From contig JAPZLL010000006.1 of NCBI GenBank assembly GCA_036250225.1, positions 1,364,001-1,428,000 of the forward strand: a DNA stretch of 64,000 bases, given 5' to 3'. Shown here one piece after another: positions 1 through 11,491 of this stretch. The DNA comes from Cercophora sp. LCS_1 (Eukaryota; Ascomycota; Sordariomycetes; Sordariales; Lasiosphaeriaceae). Every line of letters begins with the position of its first letter. Within the stretch, counting starts at the first letter, position 1. A model generated the notes under the pieces. The model had not been told where the DNA came from, did not search any database, and saw nothing but the letters and a program-made list of their open reading frames with translations. The position numbers were made by a program, and so were the translations under genes.

Positions 1-1212
1 GTGACACTCTATTTGCGACGCTGTGGCAGGCCGACGAGGTGGTATCCACCGGATCCCGAGGTCAGGTCCTGAGTTCTTGCTAGTTTGGTTGATGTTGTGG
101 ACAAGCAAATGGAATGGGTCTCCAGAACTTGGAGCTTCCAGCTGCTTCTGAACAGGCTGCAGCGACCGACAAAATGGAGACACTCTCATGATAAACGTTG
201 TCTGTCTCAGATTGTGACGCCATAATTTGGACGATAGCATTGGTGATTTCAGCTTGTCAATGCGAACAAGCTTCTCGCCAGACCCTGTCGTTGGCCGTTG
301 ACCCTGTCCAATCTCGCCAGTAAACAAAAGGGAAAAACCCCAGCACGCGGCGCGCCGCTCGTCGCGTCTTTCAGATCGACACGATGATTTAATGTCCGAG
401 CGGCCCACCAACAACCGAGCAGGCCGGCTCCACTGGAGCTGATGCGACCGCGGAGGCTCCATCGTGAGACGGCCGGCCCTTATCAATTGCGAGACTGCCG
501 CTATCAGCTCTCTAGCCAATTCGCTCGCGTCAATTGTTAATGCCGGCCGCTTCGGCGATCGTGCTAAATGGCCCGTGCCAGACCCGGGCTACCCCGATCA
601 GGCATGGCGGCGTGCTGCTGCAGAAGAGCCAAGTATCTTGGGGGCAGCTTGCATGCTTTGCATGGAACCAACAGTGGGGGGTTTGTGGGAAATTTGGTGT
701 GCCTTTTCTTCCATCGCAGCTTCACTTGCAGGTGGTGGCCGGCTTTTCAGGGTCTGGACTGGGCAGTTCCACAGCAGATGCCCCACCCGATGCGAGGAAA
801 AAAACGCCTGCACGTGGAGAGCTTTTTCCCTCGCAGCCGAGAGACAGTTCTCTTCTGCTGCAGTGCGTGCATCTCCTCGCTTTCACTGACACTCGCTGGC
901 CCGTGCTTGCCGCGGGCGAAACCAGGGCTTCGACTGGGTTTTTCCCTCGCGAAAGGGGCCGTTTTTCCCGAAGGGAGAGGCAATTCGCACCACTTTCCGG
1001 CCGATACTCGGGGTTCCGTCCGCAATCAAAGCTTTGCCTCCATACGTGGACTGACTCTGTCGATATCAGGGCTCCATGAGCTCCGCAAAACACACGGGTC
1101 TGTCCGAAAGGGCGGCGGCGGCAAGGGAAAGATCGTCATCCATGATTCACCGTTGACGGTGGCCCCGGTCCCGGGTCCTTGACGTTGCTTTCGCTCGCCG
1201 TCCTCACCCAAG

Positions 1213-1240
1213 GTGTGAGTGTGAGTGTGAGTGTGAGTGA
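1213..1240. repeat. GTGAGT microsatellite
   Basis: About four and a half tandem copies of GTGAGT, with a partial copy at each edge. The unit equals the fungal 5' splice-site consensus, but no exon is identifiable beside it, so it is best treated as a simple repeat. Confidence 0.8.
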
Positions 1241-4200
1241 TGAGGTCAGGATGCTTTCCCCCGCCCTCCGACGCTGGGCTGGCTGCAACCCTGGTCGGAT
1301 CGGTTCAGCGGCGAACCAGAGAGCCGAGGGTCAGTGCCGCAGCGCCCCGAGCGCCTGGAAGGAACGCACGGCACAAACGGCGACGCTGTTACGCTGTTGC
1401 CCTGGGGCGGTGGAGGTGGGTGCTGCGTGAAGAGGATAGAGAACAACGGGAGGCGTTCGTTGCGACGCTGCTACGATGCCCTTGCTGTGACGCAAAACAC
1501 CTCAAAGCGGCTTACGCGGTTGTCAACGGCCTGGTGCTGGCTGGCGCAAACGTGCCCCGGGCATGGCTTTCCCAGCCTCCTTCCCCTCTTCTTGGAATCT
1601 CTTGGTCACCGAATACCCCCTCACCTCGTGTGCCTCGCGCGCTCACCGTCTCGAGTTGCTATTATCTTGGAAACCAAAGAGCGGAGCTATTAAAAGCGCA
1701 ACCCAAGGCTGGGTTGACGCCGGCGCGCGCTTCTGGCCTGTCAATGCGCCGCGATATGCAAGGGCAGCTTCTCCCCGCTGCTGCCAAGGTGTGGAGTTGA
1801 CGATGGCGTGGTGAAGAACTGCTCGCCTTGCCCTTCTGCCGCTTGCTAGCTGCCTCTGCGAGTTGGGGCTCCGTCCTCCGCGCTCCGGTTCTCCAGCCTT
1901 CCATGCAGGTTGGGGTCTTGGGGAAAGACGAGCGGGTGGGCGAGGGATAAAAAATTGAGTGCCAATCCGCGAGAAACCGGACGCCAGCTTGTGGAGCGTC
2001 GGAGCCGTCGTCGAACAGGAAGCCAGGAAGCTCCCTCAACAAGACCCTGAAAAAAGCTCCGTGGCTGCCCGTGGCTGCTGGCTAAATCGAATTCGCCGAC
2101 CGACGTTCTAGAATTGCCATGTTCCTCTTTCCCAGACCGCCATTTGCGGGATAATGTGTTCTGCCCCCGTGCCTGGATGGAGATCCCCAAGGGTTGATCA
2201 GAGACATCAAATGAGGCTTTTCGATCCCTCGAGTCTTGGGTCTTGGGATTTCGTGGATGCGAACCGGCGAGGTTGCTTGTCGTCCGGCCGCCGCCCCCTC
2301 CCCCGCGATTCAGTCCTGCAGACCAGCAGACGTGCTACTCATGTAATATGGCCGTTGAGGCCAAGTCCAGAGTCTAGTCCACCTTGTGTCACGTTGAATC
2401 GACCCTGAGCCGTTCCGTTCGTTTGTTCGGTCTGTTGCCCTGCCCTATCCTGCCCCGCCATTGCCAAGCTCATCCACCGTGTTTTGCTCGCTGCGAGCCG
2501 CTCCGATCGATGCTCAAGGATCTCACGTTTCCCTAGCCGTCGGATCATTGGCGATGGCAACGTTTCGTTTCGTCTATCCTTTGCCCTAGCCCAGATGCGG
2601 GTTTCCAGAACCTCACAAAATGCGTAATCCGCTGGCAATCCGCACCAGGTACCGCCAATGTCTTTGTCTTGCAGCAGAGAGAATGTCCGTTTGCCCGCCT
2701 TGCACTCGGATCCCAATCTTATCCAAGGTGCCAAGCAGGCTTATCGAGCGCCGTCAAATCTATACTTCTGGGCGTCGCTGCTCGACCGTGATCTGAGTGA
2801 ACCAAGTGGCATACCAAGACTTTTCCAAGACCCTCAAAGGGGAATTCCTGAGACACCCGACGGGTGCTGCTGATCATCGCCATGCAAGGACGCCACACAG
2901 CCGAACTTTATACTTTACGAACGAAACAGCTTCCCATACAGGCCATGTGCTGGTGCATGAGTGAGGACATTGCGGCTCAAATTCAACCTTTTGTTGAATA
3001 TCCCTCGAGCCCTGAGATAGGCACGGGTGCTGGTCGTGTGCCCGCTTGCCCCGCGGGAACCAGACCGCATGCCACGAGTCGGGTCTTTCGCCATGGTCGG
3101 CAAATCGATTCGATGCGACTTGGCCACCAACAAGCAATTCATGCCGGGGCTTGGGTCATGCTACAGGTGTTGGCCGGGGGTCGATGTGCGGCCCGTCTAG
3201 ACATCCCTCGCGTGGGGGAACGCTGGTGTTGAGGCTTCGATTCGGACCAGCAAGTGGCGGCTGCTCTTTGCCATCTCTTTTTACCCCTGGGGACGGGAAT
3301 AACAACTTCGCAGGGAGCTCCCGTCAACGGCGAGCCCGGCCTCAGGGCCCCACGTTGGTTCGGGCGTTAAAGTGGTCGCATGTGTAAGCATGTCCCAGGG
3401 AAGAGGTTCAGGCGTCAGGTAAAAATCGGATGGGCTACGAAAATCCGCCGCGTATAAGTCGTGCCAATCGTCTAACCGTAGGGCTCGCGCTTTCGGAATG
3501 GTCGGAGGCTGACTTTGCACAGGCCAGGGACCGGCGTGCAACTGACCTGTGAGGCGCTGACTTGCCTCCCTGACAGGTCGCTGCTGGCTCCGAGTCGTCC
3601 CCCCCCTCCCTCGTGGGGGATGACGTAGTGAACGGCACTTCCGTTGAAGGCCATCGACGAACGAGCGTGTTTCGTTTCTTTCTGCCGCGCCCGTTTCTTA
3701 GGGAGCCTTCTTGGAGAGACACTCGGTGGCCTGGCTCCGAGAAAGCCAAGTCGCCGAAATTTGTGAGCATTTGACCGTAAGCTTTGCCAGATGCAAAGCT
3801 TCGCATTCTTGGAAGTCTTGGAAAGTCTGGGGGCACGCAAATGGGATATTTTCTGCTCCCGGCGACAGCCATGTGCTGGCCGCGACCGGCAACAGCTGGG
3901 ATGTGCTGGCTCTCACGGCATGCCGATAATAAAAGTCAGCCTGACATGGAAGTTCACGGCAGCCGGGTGCAGAGTGCATGGTGTCGCCGGTCGGGTCTGC
4001 CCGCTCCAAAATCGCCGCCGCCAAATTGAGCATGAAAACAAATGGCTCGTTGGCTCCATCGTCCGGCGAATCGCCAGCTCCACCCGCGTCAGTCAGATTT
4101 GCAACTTCCAGGCTCTGGTTTTTGCCAGGGACCGTAGCACTGCAGATTGACAAGCGCGATGGAGGAGGATTATTTTGGCGGGGAGGGGCAGCGAGGGCGA

Positions 4201-5596
4201 AAGCCGGACGGATGGGCACGGGGCAGGCGGGAATGTCCTACCTGACCGTGGCTCTCAATCCCTCTTGCCCGTAGCCTCTTGGGTTCTGGTCCAGTTAGGG
4301 CAAGGTCTCTGGCTCGCTCTGTCCTGTGCCGTCGCCCTCGAACAAGTCAGAGCGCTGTGACGGTGCACATGGGTGACCCGGTCTGCAAAGCTTGTCCCTT
4401 GGGTTTGCGACTGGGTTGGGTTGCTGCGTTTTTGCGGCGCCTCTTGCCAAGCACCGCGCATAGAGCCTCCAATTCATCGAGCTCCCGCGGCAGGGAGGGA
4501 CCTTCCGCTCTTTATCACCGTTTTGATCGTGCGCTGCTGCGCATCCGCGGCCGGAAGAACGCCAATTGGCTTGCCAGACAACGGCTGGAGCTTCTTGAGA
4601 GGGAATTATCGACGCCGGTACGGCGCCGGTCGTGAAAAACAGCGCCCAAGGTTCGTTTGGCTGTCTGTTTGGGTCCCCGTGCTGTACGGATATGGAAGCG
4701 TAGCATATACAGTAAATCCTGCCCTGGGCGTGCCTACAGCTGACCCTCTTCTGTCGCCATCGAAAGCAGGCGCGGCGATTGGCGATTGCACAGGAGAAGC
4801 AGCCAATGAGCGAAATTCGCGCATTGCAACGTACCAGGTACCTCTCGGCCGCTGGGATTACATGCGTTCAGGGTAGTCGCTAGTGGGGCCGAGTACCTTA
4901 GCTCGTTCTGGTTGAGACCTACCCTGGGCGGACCCGCCTTCTGGCTTTTGGGGAAGACCTGCCGATTTTCTTGGTCGCTGGCTCGGGAGGCGAGGGGCAA
5001 TCACATTTCCGCACAGTGTTAATTGAGTTCGGGAAAGAGACCGACCACACGCCGACACCGCCGAGGGCCCGCCAAGCTGCTACCATCCCACGCAGATCGA
5101 CACAGTAAGGCCCACAGGCGCACACTGGGTGATTTCTGGGTTGTGGAGCGCTCGACTCGTCGATAGCTACCCCCGTCGGTACGTTCGCTTGGGCGGCACA
5201 CAGTCCAGGATTGACTCTGGCCGGAAAGCTCGCTCGCGCTCGCCAAATGTTGAAATACTCGGCCACATCCCACGTCCCTCCGTCCGTTCCTTCTCTCACC
5301 TTTACGCACGAAGGCATTTTTAATCCCCCCCTTCGACCCGCGTGAGGTCTCGCTCGAGTCCAAACCTCTCTCTCCCAACATCCCTCCTCGGCTTCATGTG
5401 TGGACGATTTCACTGTCTTCCAACACGCCACATACCTCATCCGCTCACCTATTAGGTCATCAAAACAATTACCTCGCCGCGTCCGAACCTAGATACCGCA
5501 GCATACCCTAATATCTGCTTTTCCCACACAACATACCACGCGCGCACCTAATTCAGCAATCCTTTTGGATTTAGCCCGTTTTTCAGATTGATCACC

Positions 5597-5602
5597 TATA
5601 TA
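5597..5602 (+). promoter_or_regulatory. TATA-like box before PMA1
   Basis: TATATA lies 73 nt before the PMA1 start codon, in a pyrimidine-rich context. The position suits a core promoter element of a strongly expressed gene with a short leader. No transcription start can be read directly from the sequence. Confidence 0.4.
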
Positions 5603-5674
5603 CCCTGCCGACCCTGACAGCCCGCTTACGAGACACGACAACTCCCTCGAGCAGCTAGCTCAACAACCAGCGCG

Positions 5675-8600
5675 ATGGCGGATTCTTCGGCCACCAGCGC
5701 TCCGGCGCTGTCTACCAACATCGCCAGCGGCAAGTTTGACGATGAGAAAGCTCCTTCCCACCCGCCTGCCGCCACCAAGCAGAAGGTAGAGGAGGAGGAG
5801 GAGGAAGATGAGGACATCGATGCCCTCATTGAGGACTTGGAATCCCAGGACGGTCATGCTTTTGTGAGTATTTCCCCATCACAGTCTCTTCAGCCATTAG
5901 TCGCGTATGCAATCATCCTCTGCCAATTGGTATTGCGGCGACTACAATTGAGCAGTAAAACTGGCCTTGTCCCACTTGGCCTTTTTTCCTGCTCGACGTG
6001 CCTGCGGCTTTCGCTTGTTGGGCGCCAGTCTTGGCAACCTCAGGCGATCGCTCGTGCTGAGCAACTCTAAACAAATTCTACGACAACCGAAGCTAACCAC
6101 TTGCCTTTGCAGGAGGAGGAAGAAGAAGAGGTCGCTCCCGGTACCGGCCGCGTTGTTCCCGAGGATATGCGTGAGTCGCTTCACCTTGCTGGCGACGCTT
6201 CACCATTTCTGACAGTTTTGTTACAGTCCAGACGGATACCCGCGTCGGTCTCACATCCGAGGAGGTCCTTCAGAGACGCAAGAAATATGGTCTCAATCAA
6301 ATGAAGGAGGAGAAGGAGAACATGATTCTCAAGTTCTTCGGCTTCTTCGTTGGTCCCATTCAGTTCGTTATGGAGGTGAGTTCATCGCCAAGCTCGTCCC
6401 AGCACTGCGGTGCTGAAACGAAACGCCCCACATCCCGCTTGATAGTTCATGCTGACGCTTGATTGACAGGCTGCCGCTGTCTGTACGTATTGGCCCTTTC
6501 TTGAAACAATTGGGGTCGCTGCATTAGCGATCACATCATGGCGCAGCTACCCCAAATTCGGGGTTTGATTCGCAGTGCCGTCGCGACCTCCACCAATCCA
6601 GCATCCTGCGACATTTACTGACTGTTTTGATAGTGGCTGCTGGTCTCGAGGACTGGGTTGATTTCGGTGTCATTTGCGCTCTCCTCTTGCTCAACGCCGT
6701 CGTTGGTTTCGTCCAGGAATACCAGGCCGGTTCTATTGTCGACGAACTCAAGAAGTGAGTTGCCCAATTGATGCCAGCTGTGCTACTGCTAACCCGCGAC
6801 CAGGACTCTTGCCCTCAAAGCTGTTGTTCTCCGTGACGGTACCCTCAAGGAGGTCGAGGCCCCTGAGGTCGTTCCCGGTGATATCCTTCAGGTCGAAGAC
6901 GGTACCATCATCCCTGCCGATGGCCGTATCGTCACCGACGATGCTTTCCTCCAGGTTGACCAGTCTGCCATCACTGGCGAGTCTCTCGCTGTCGACAAGC
7001 ACAAGGGCGACCAGTGCTATGCTTCCTCGGCTGTCAAGCGAGGTGAGGCCTTCGTTGTCGTCACCGCCACTGGTGACAACACCTTCGTCGGTCGCGCCGC
7101 TGCTCTCGTCAATGCTGCTAGTGCCGGCACTGGTCACTTCACTGAGGTGCTCAACGGCATTGGTACCATTCTCCTGATCCTCGTCATCTTCACCAACTTG
7201 GTCGTCTGGGTTGCTTCGTTCTACCGCTCCAACCCCATCGTTCTCATTCTCGAGTTCACCCTGGCCATCACCATCATTGGTGTCCCCGTCGGTCTCCCCG
7301 CCGTTGTCACCACCACCATGGCTGTCGGCGCCGCCTACCTCGCCAAGAAGAAGGCTATTGTTCAGAAGCTCTCCGCTATTGAGTCGCTCGCTGGTGTTGA
7401 GATCCTCTGCTCTGACAAGACCGGTACCCTCACCAAGAACAAGCTCTCCCTCGCTGAGCCCTACACTGTTGCCGGCGTCGACCCCGAGGACCTCATGTTG
7501 ACTGCCTGCTTGGCCGCTTCGCGCAAGAAGAAGGGTATGGATGCTATCGACAAGGCTTTCCTCAAGAGCTTGAAGTACTACCCCCGCGCCAAGGGTGTCC
7601 TCTCCAAGTACCGCGTCCTTGAGTTCTTCCCCTTCGACCCCGTCTCGAAGAAGGTCACCGCTATTGTCGAGTCTCCCCAGGGCGAGCGCATCATCTGCGT
7701 CAAGGGTGCCCCTCTTTTCGTTCTCAAGACCGTCGAGGAGGACCACCCCATCCCCGATGAGGTTGACCAGGCCTACAAGAACAAGGTTGCTGAGTTCGCT
7801 ACCCGTGGTTTCCGTTCGCTCGGTGTTGCCCGCAAGCGTGGTGAGGGCTCCTGGGAGATTCTCGGCATCATGCCCTGCTCCGACCCCCCGCGTCACGACA
7901 CTGCCCGCACCATCAACGAAGCCAAGTCTCTCGGTCTCTCCATCAAGATGCTTACTGGTGATGCCGTCGGTATCGCTCGTGAGACTTCTCGTCAGCTCGG
8001 TCTCGGCACCAACGTTTACAACGCTGAACGCCTCGGTCTTGGTGGCGGCGGTGACATGCCCGGCTCTGAGGTCTACGACTTCGTTGAGGCTGCCGATGGT
8101 TTCGCCGAGGTCTTCCCCCAGCACAAGTACAACGTCGTCGAGATTCTCCAGCAGCGTGGTTACCTTGTTGCCATGACTGGTGACGGTGTCAACGATGCTC
8201 CCTCGCTCAAGAAGGCTGATACCGGTATTGCTGTCGAGGGTGCCTCCGACGCTGCCCGCTCCGCCGCCGATATCGTCTTCCTTGCCCCCGGTCTCGGTGC
8301 CATCATTGATGCCCTCAAGACTTCCCGCCAGATTTTCCACCGCATGTACGCGTACGTTGTCTACCGTATCGCCCTGTCCATCCACTTGGAGATCTACCTC
8401 GGTCTGTGGATTGCCATCTTGAACCGCAGCTTGAACATCGAGCTCGTCGTCTTTATTGCCATTTTCGCCGATGTCGCCACCCTTGCCATTGCCTACGACA
8501 ACGCTCCCTACAGCAAGTCCCCCGTCAAGTGGAACCTTCCCAAGCTTTGGGGCATGTCCGTCCTTCTGGGTGTTGTCCTTGCCGTCGGCACCTGGATCAC

Positions 8601-9100
8601 TGTCACCACCATGTACGCCCACGGCCCCGACGGCGGTATTGTCCAGAACTTCGGTAACATGGACGAGGTTGTCTTCCTCCAGATCTCGCTCACTGAGAAC
8701 TGGCTCATCTTCATCACCCGTGCCAACGGTCCCTTCTGGTCTTCCATTCCCTCGTGGCAGCTCACCGGCGCTATTCTCGTCGTTGATATCCTTGCCACCT
8801 TCTTCACTCTGTTCGGTTGGTTCGAGGGTGGTGAGCAGACCTCCATCGTCGCCGTCGTCAGAATCTGGATTTTCTCCTTCGGCATCTTCTGCATCATGGG
8901 TGGTGTTTACTACATCCTGCAGGGCAGCCAGGGCTTCGACAACCTCATGCACGGCAAGTCCATCAAGGGCAGCCAGAAGCAGAGATCACTGGAGGACTTT
9001 GGTAAGCCTTTGATGCACCCATTTTATTCGGACATGTTGCTAACTAGTCGCAGTTGTCTCTCTCCAGCGCGTCTCTACCCAGCACGAGAAGTCGCAATAG
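5675..9100 (+). CDS. PMA1: Plasma-membrane H+-ATPase (P-type, P3A)
   Basis: This enzyme pumps protons out of the cell using ATP and sets the membrane potential for nutrient uptake. Seven exons (5675-5863, 6113-6170, 6227-6375, 6470-6482, 6634-6754, 6804-9001, 9054-9100) give 924 residues, the usual family length. Visible landmarks are an acidic N-terminus, the TGES-type motif ITGES of the actuator domain, the phosphorylation motif DKTGT (Asp near residue 381), KGAP in the nucleotide-binding domain, and TGDGVNDAP of the hinge. The membrane segments are nearly identical to known fungal Pma1. The last exon encodes the regulatory tail with RVSTQHE, matching the phosphorylated Ser/Thr pair of yeast Pma1. 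Codons end strongly in C, as in a highly expressed gene. Exon 4 is only 13 nt. The identification is near certain; exon borders rest on phase and family conservation. Confidence 0.98.
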
Positions 9101-9678
9101 ACGATCGGGACAGGGAAGAAGTGAGTTGCCATGCAAAGGACGCATCATGGCAATCGGGTGGTAACAGGCCATCGGTTACATGGATACCCTCGATGGCATC
9201 TCGGGTGTTGAGTGGATTATTCATAGAGAAAAGGCTGGAGCGTGATGCTGGACTTTTCTTATTCAGACCTGTATCGATGTTACCAAGAGGCTAGCCTTGC
9301 CTCGATACTCTCTTAGATCTATCTAATATGAAAGAAAAAATTAATAATCTTCGTCGTCAATATGGTGTGTGCTGCGATGCGGGTGAATTTCGGGGAGAAG
9401 ATTTGATCAGATGTGTTGGGGTGGGTCTTGGGTGTGCAACGTCTCCAACAAGTTTTGAGTTCCGGATCTGCCTTGCGCCACAAGAGGGAAGTCCGGCTCC
9501 CAACGGTTTTTGTCAACGCCTTTGGAATTTGGAACAAAAGTGTTTATCAATCACCCACCTCCGAACCAGGAGTTGACCACGTGAGACTGCAACTTTCAAC
9601 AACAGTTGCAGCCACGTCAGAGGTGGCACAAACACTCAAGCGCCATAAATCTTAATCACACGTGCTGCGACGGCTTCA
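9101..9678. other. PMA1 3' region and DCAF4-like promoter
   Basis: Holds the PMA1 3' UTR and the start region of the next gene on the same strand. A GTGAGT...TAACAG segment at 9121-9167 has the size and ends of an intron and could be a 3'-UTR intron. An A-rich stretch near 9325-9352 could serve 3'-end formation. No gene is seen. Confidence 0.5.
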
Positions 9679-11348
9679 ATGAATCCGATTGAGATACCGG
9701 GGTATTACTATGGTAAGTCAGGGATTATTTTTTGCTCTTTGAACGAGGCTGACATTTGCAGACGCTGCCAAGAAGAGATACTTCAAGATTGAGCGGGATG
9801 GCACGACGCCTCTAACGGCGGAATGGGCAGCGAGCAATGTCAAGCGGAGGAGAAAGGAGGAAGCCGAGCAGGCAGATGTAAGGAAACGAAAAGACCTTCG
9901 ACTGCAGAGGAGAGTGAAAAGGGCGGGTCTTGTTGAGCGGTCTCTTGTTGGTGGGGCTCTGAAGAGGGAGCTTGGCGTGCGCAATGCTGAGACGGCAGGT
10001 GAAGATGGGGTCAAGGGTTGGGCGGCCGGTCTGAGGGAGAAGGGTGAGGTCATGTTTTCTTCGGTGGCGGGACAGAATGGTGATGTGGGTTTGATGTGGG
10101 TTGGCGGGAGGGAGGGGAGTGATGTGGGTATGGTTGTTGGAGGTGAGTTTGTGCGAAGGTCCGCATGGATGAAAGTTATGACAGTTGAGACGGATGAAAG
10201 CTGATGAGATAGTGATGGGGAAACGGATGGATGAGACTATGGCTGCGTATATGGTACGGGATGAGGATGGCAAGTACGCTGGTCTGTCTGTTTGGTTTCC
10301 AAGGGAGAAGCTAACGGGCACCAGAATCAGCAACGAACAAGCAGCTCTTCGATACACACGCTCCCGGCCGTTCAACCTCCACCCACCATTCCCCTCGATT
10401 TCGTCGGTTGCCCGCCAACCCGCTACCAACCGCCTCTTCTTCACGCCTGGAACCACCTACCATAGGTCCCTCCACATAGCCTTCACCAACCCCGCCTTCG
10501 ACCCGGACGCTGATGTCCCAGCCTTCACGCAACTCTCACACCCCGTCCCCGATAAACATGCTCTCAGCGTGCACACCCTCGTTCCCGCGCCACCTAATGC
10601 GAATCTAACAGCCGCAATCGCAACCTCCATAGGCCCAGCCCTCCTCCACGCCGACGGCCGTTTCGCCTTTCCCAAATCACGTCTCCCAAACAACCCCAAG
10701 GGACGTCTGCCCGATATCGTGGCAGGCGATATTTTGTCTCTAGCCCTCCTACCAGATAGCCCATCGACTATAATAACCGGCACCCGCCGCTGCAATATTG
10801 GTCTTATCGACACCCGCGCAGGCCACAGCGAGTGGTTAACACTACACCACCCCTCCCCAGTAGGCCACTTGAAACCCGTTGCTCCGTTCCAAATCCTAGT
10901 AGCTGGTTCGCGAAGTGCCATGGCGGTGTATGATATCCGGTATGTCAAGGACGGTGTTGATTGGACGAGACTAGCGAGAAGGGAGCCGAATAGGACGAGG
11001 TCGGTTGTGGAGTTTGTGGGGTATGAGAATGAGGCGCATGTATCTGCTATTGGGTTGGATGTGCTTGTGGAGGGAGGAGGAGGAGGGGCTGGTGTTGTTG
11101 CGGCTGCGCAGGGGGATGGGAGGGTTGGGTTGTGGAGTTTGAGGGATGGGATGCGGTTGGGGAGTCGGGCTGTGGAAGGGATTGATGTGGAAGGGAACGA
11201 GAGGCATGCGAGGGGGTGGTTGTCTGGGCGGGTGGTGAGATGTCTGCAGTTTGCGAGGATGGAGGGGGAGAGGGAGAGTAGTTTGTATGTTGGGGAGGGG
11301 GGTGTGGTGAGGAAGTATGGGTTTGGGGGCCATGAGGAAGAGTGGTGA
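9679..11348 (+). CDS. DCAF4-like WD-repeat protein
   Basis: Four exons (9679-9712, 9762-10142, 10201-10273, 10325-11348) give 503 residues. The N-terminus carries IPGYYYDAAKKRYFKIE, the signature of DDB1-CUL4-associated factor 4 proteins. The C-terminal two thirds is a degenerate WD-repeat propeller (for example ITGTRRCNIGLIDTR and GRVGLWSLRDG). Family members are substrate receptors or scaffolds for CUL4 ubiquitin ligases; the substrate here is unknown. The second intron ends in a weak AAAG acceptor, so that junction is the least sure. The third has a good GCTAAC branch site. The strand composition of the coding region flips twice, being G-rich before about 10310, C-rich to about 10930, then G-rich to the stop. 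The gene is convergent with the bZIP gene, 143 bp away. Confidence 0.82.
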
Positions 11349-11491
11349 ATGATGATGGGAAGGAGTGGTAGTGTCAAAAATACAGCCGGGTATATTTTTT
11401 ATGTCCCCCGACGATATACAACCATACAGCCATTGTTTGATTTTCTGTGCATTATTTCACAGGCAAACGTCACCCAGTTTTTGTGCATGTA

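Larger units (their letters stand above)
1..5674. other. Long gene-free stretch upstream of PMA1
   Basis: No reading frame here resembles a known protein, and the open frames overlap one another on both strands without consistent codon bias. Base composition is mixed, with many short C-, T- and G-runs. The stretch ends in a pyrimidine-rich segment (about 5270-5450) and a TATA-like site, so at least its right end is the PMA1 promoter and leader. I see no tRNA, transposon ends or long repeats. A diverged or species-specific gene cannot be excluded. Confidence 0.6.

Noticed and set aside
1213..1240. Repeated GTGAGT as an array of splice donors
   Set aside because: No exon or acceptor context is recognisable; a simple microsatellite explains it.
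6748..8952. 734-codon open frame on the minus strand
   Set aside because: It lies exactly antisense to the PMA1 coding exon. Strong C-ending codon bias on the sense strand removes stops from this antisense frame; the translation is Asp/Gly/Glu-rich without any domain.
10457..11377. 306-codon minus-strand frame
   Set aside because: Antisense of the DCAF4-like gene; low-complexity Pro/Ser/Thr translation produced by its composition blocks.
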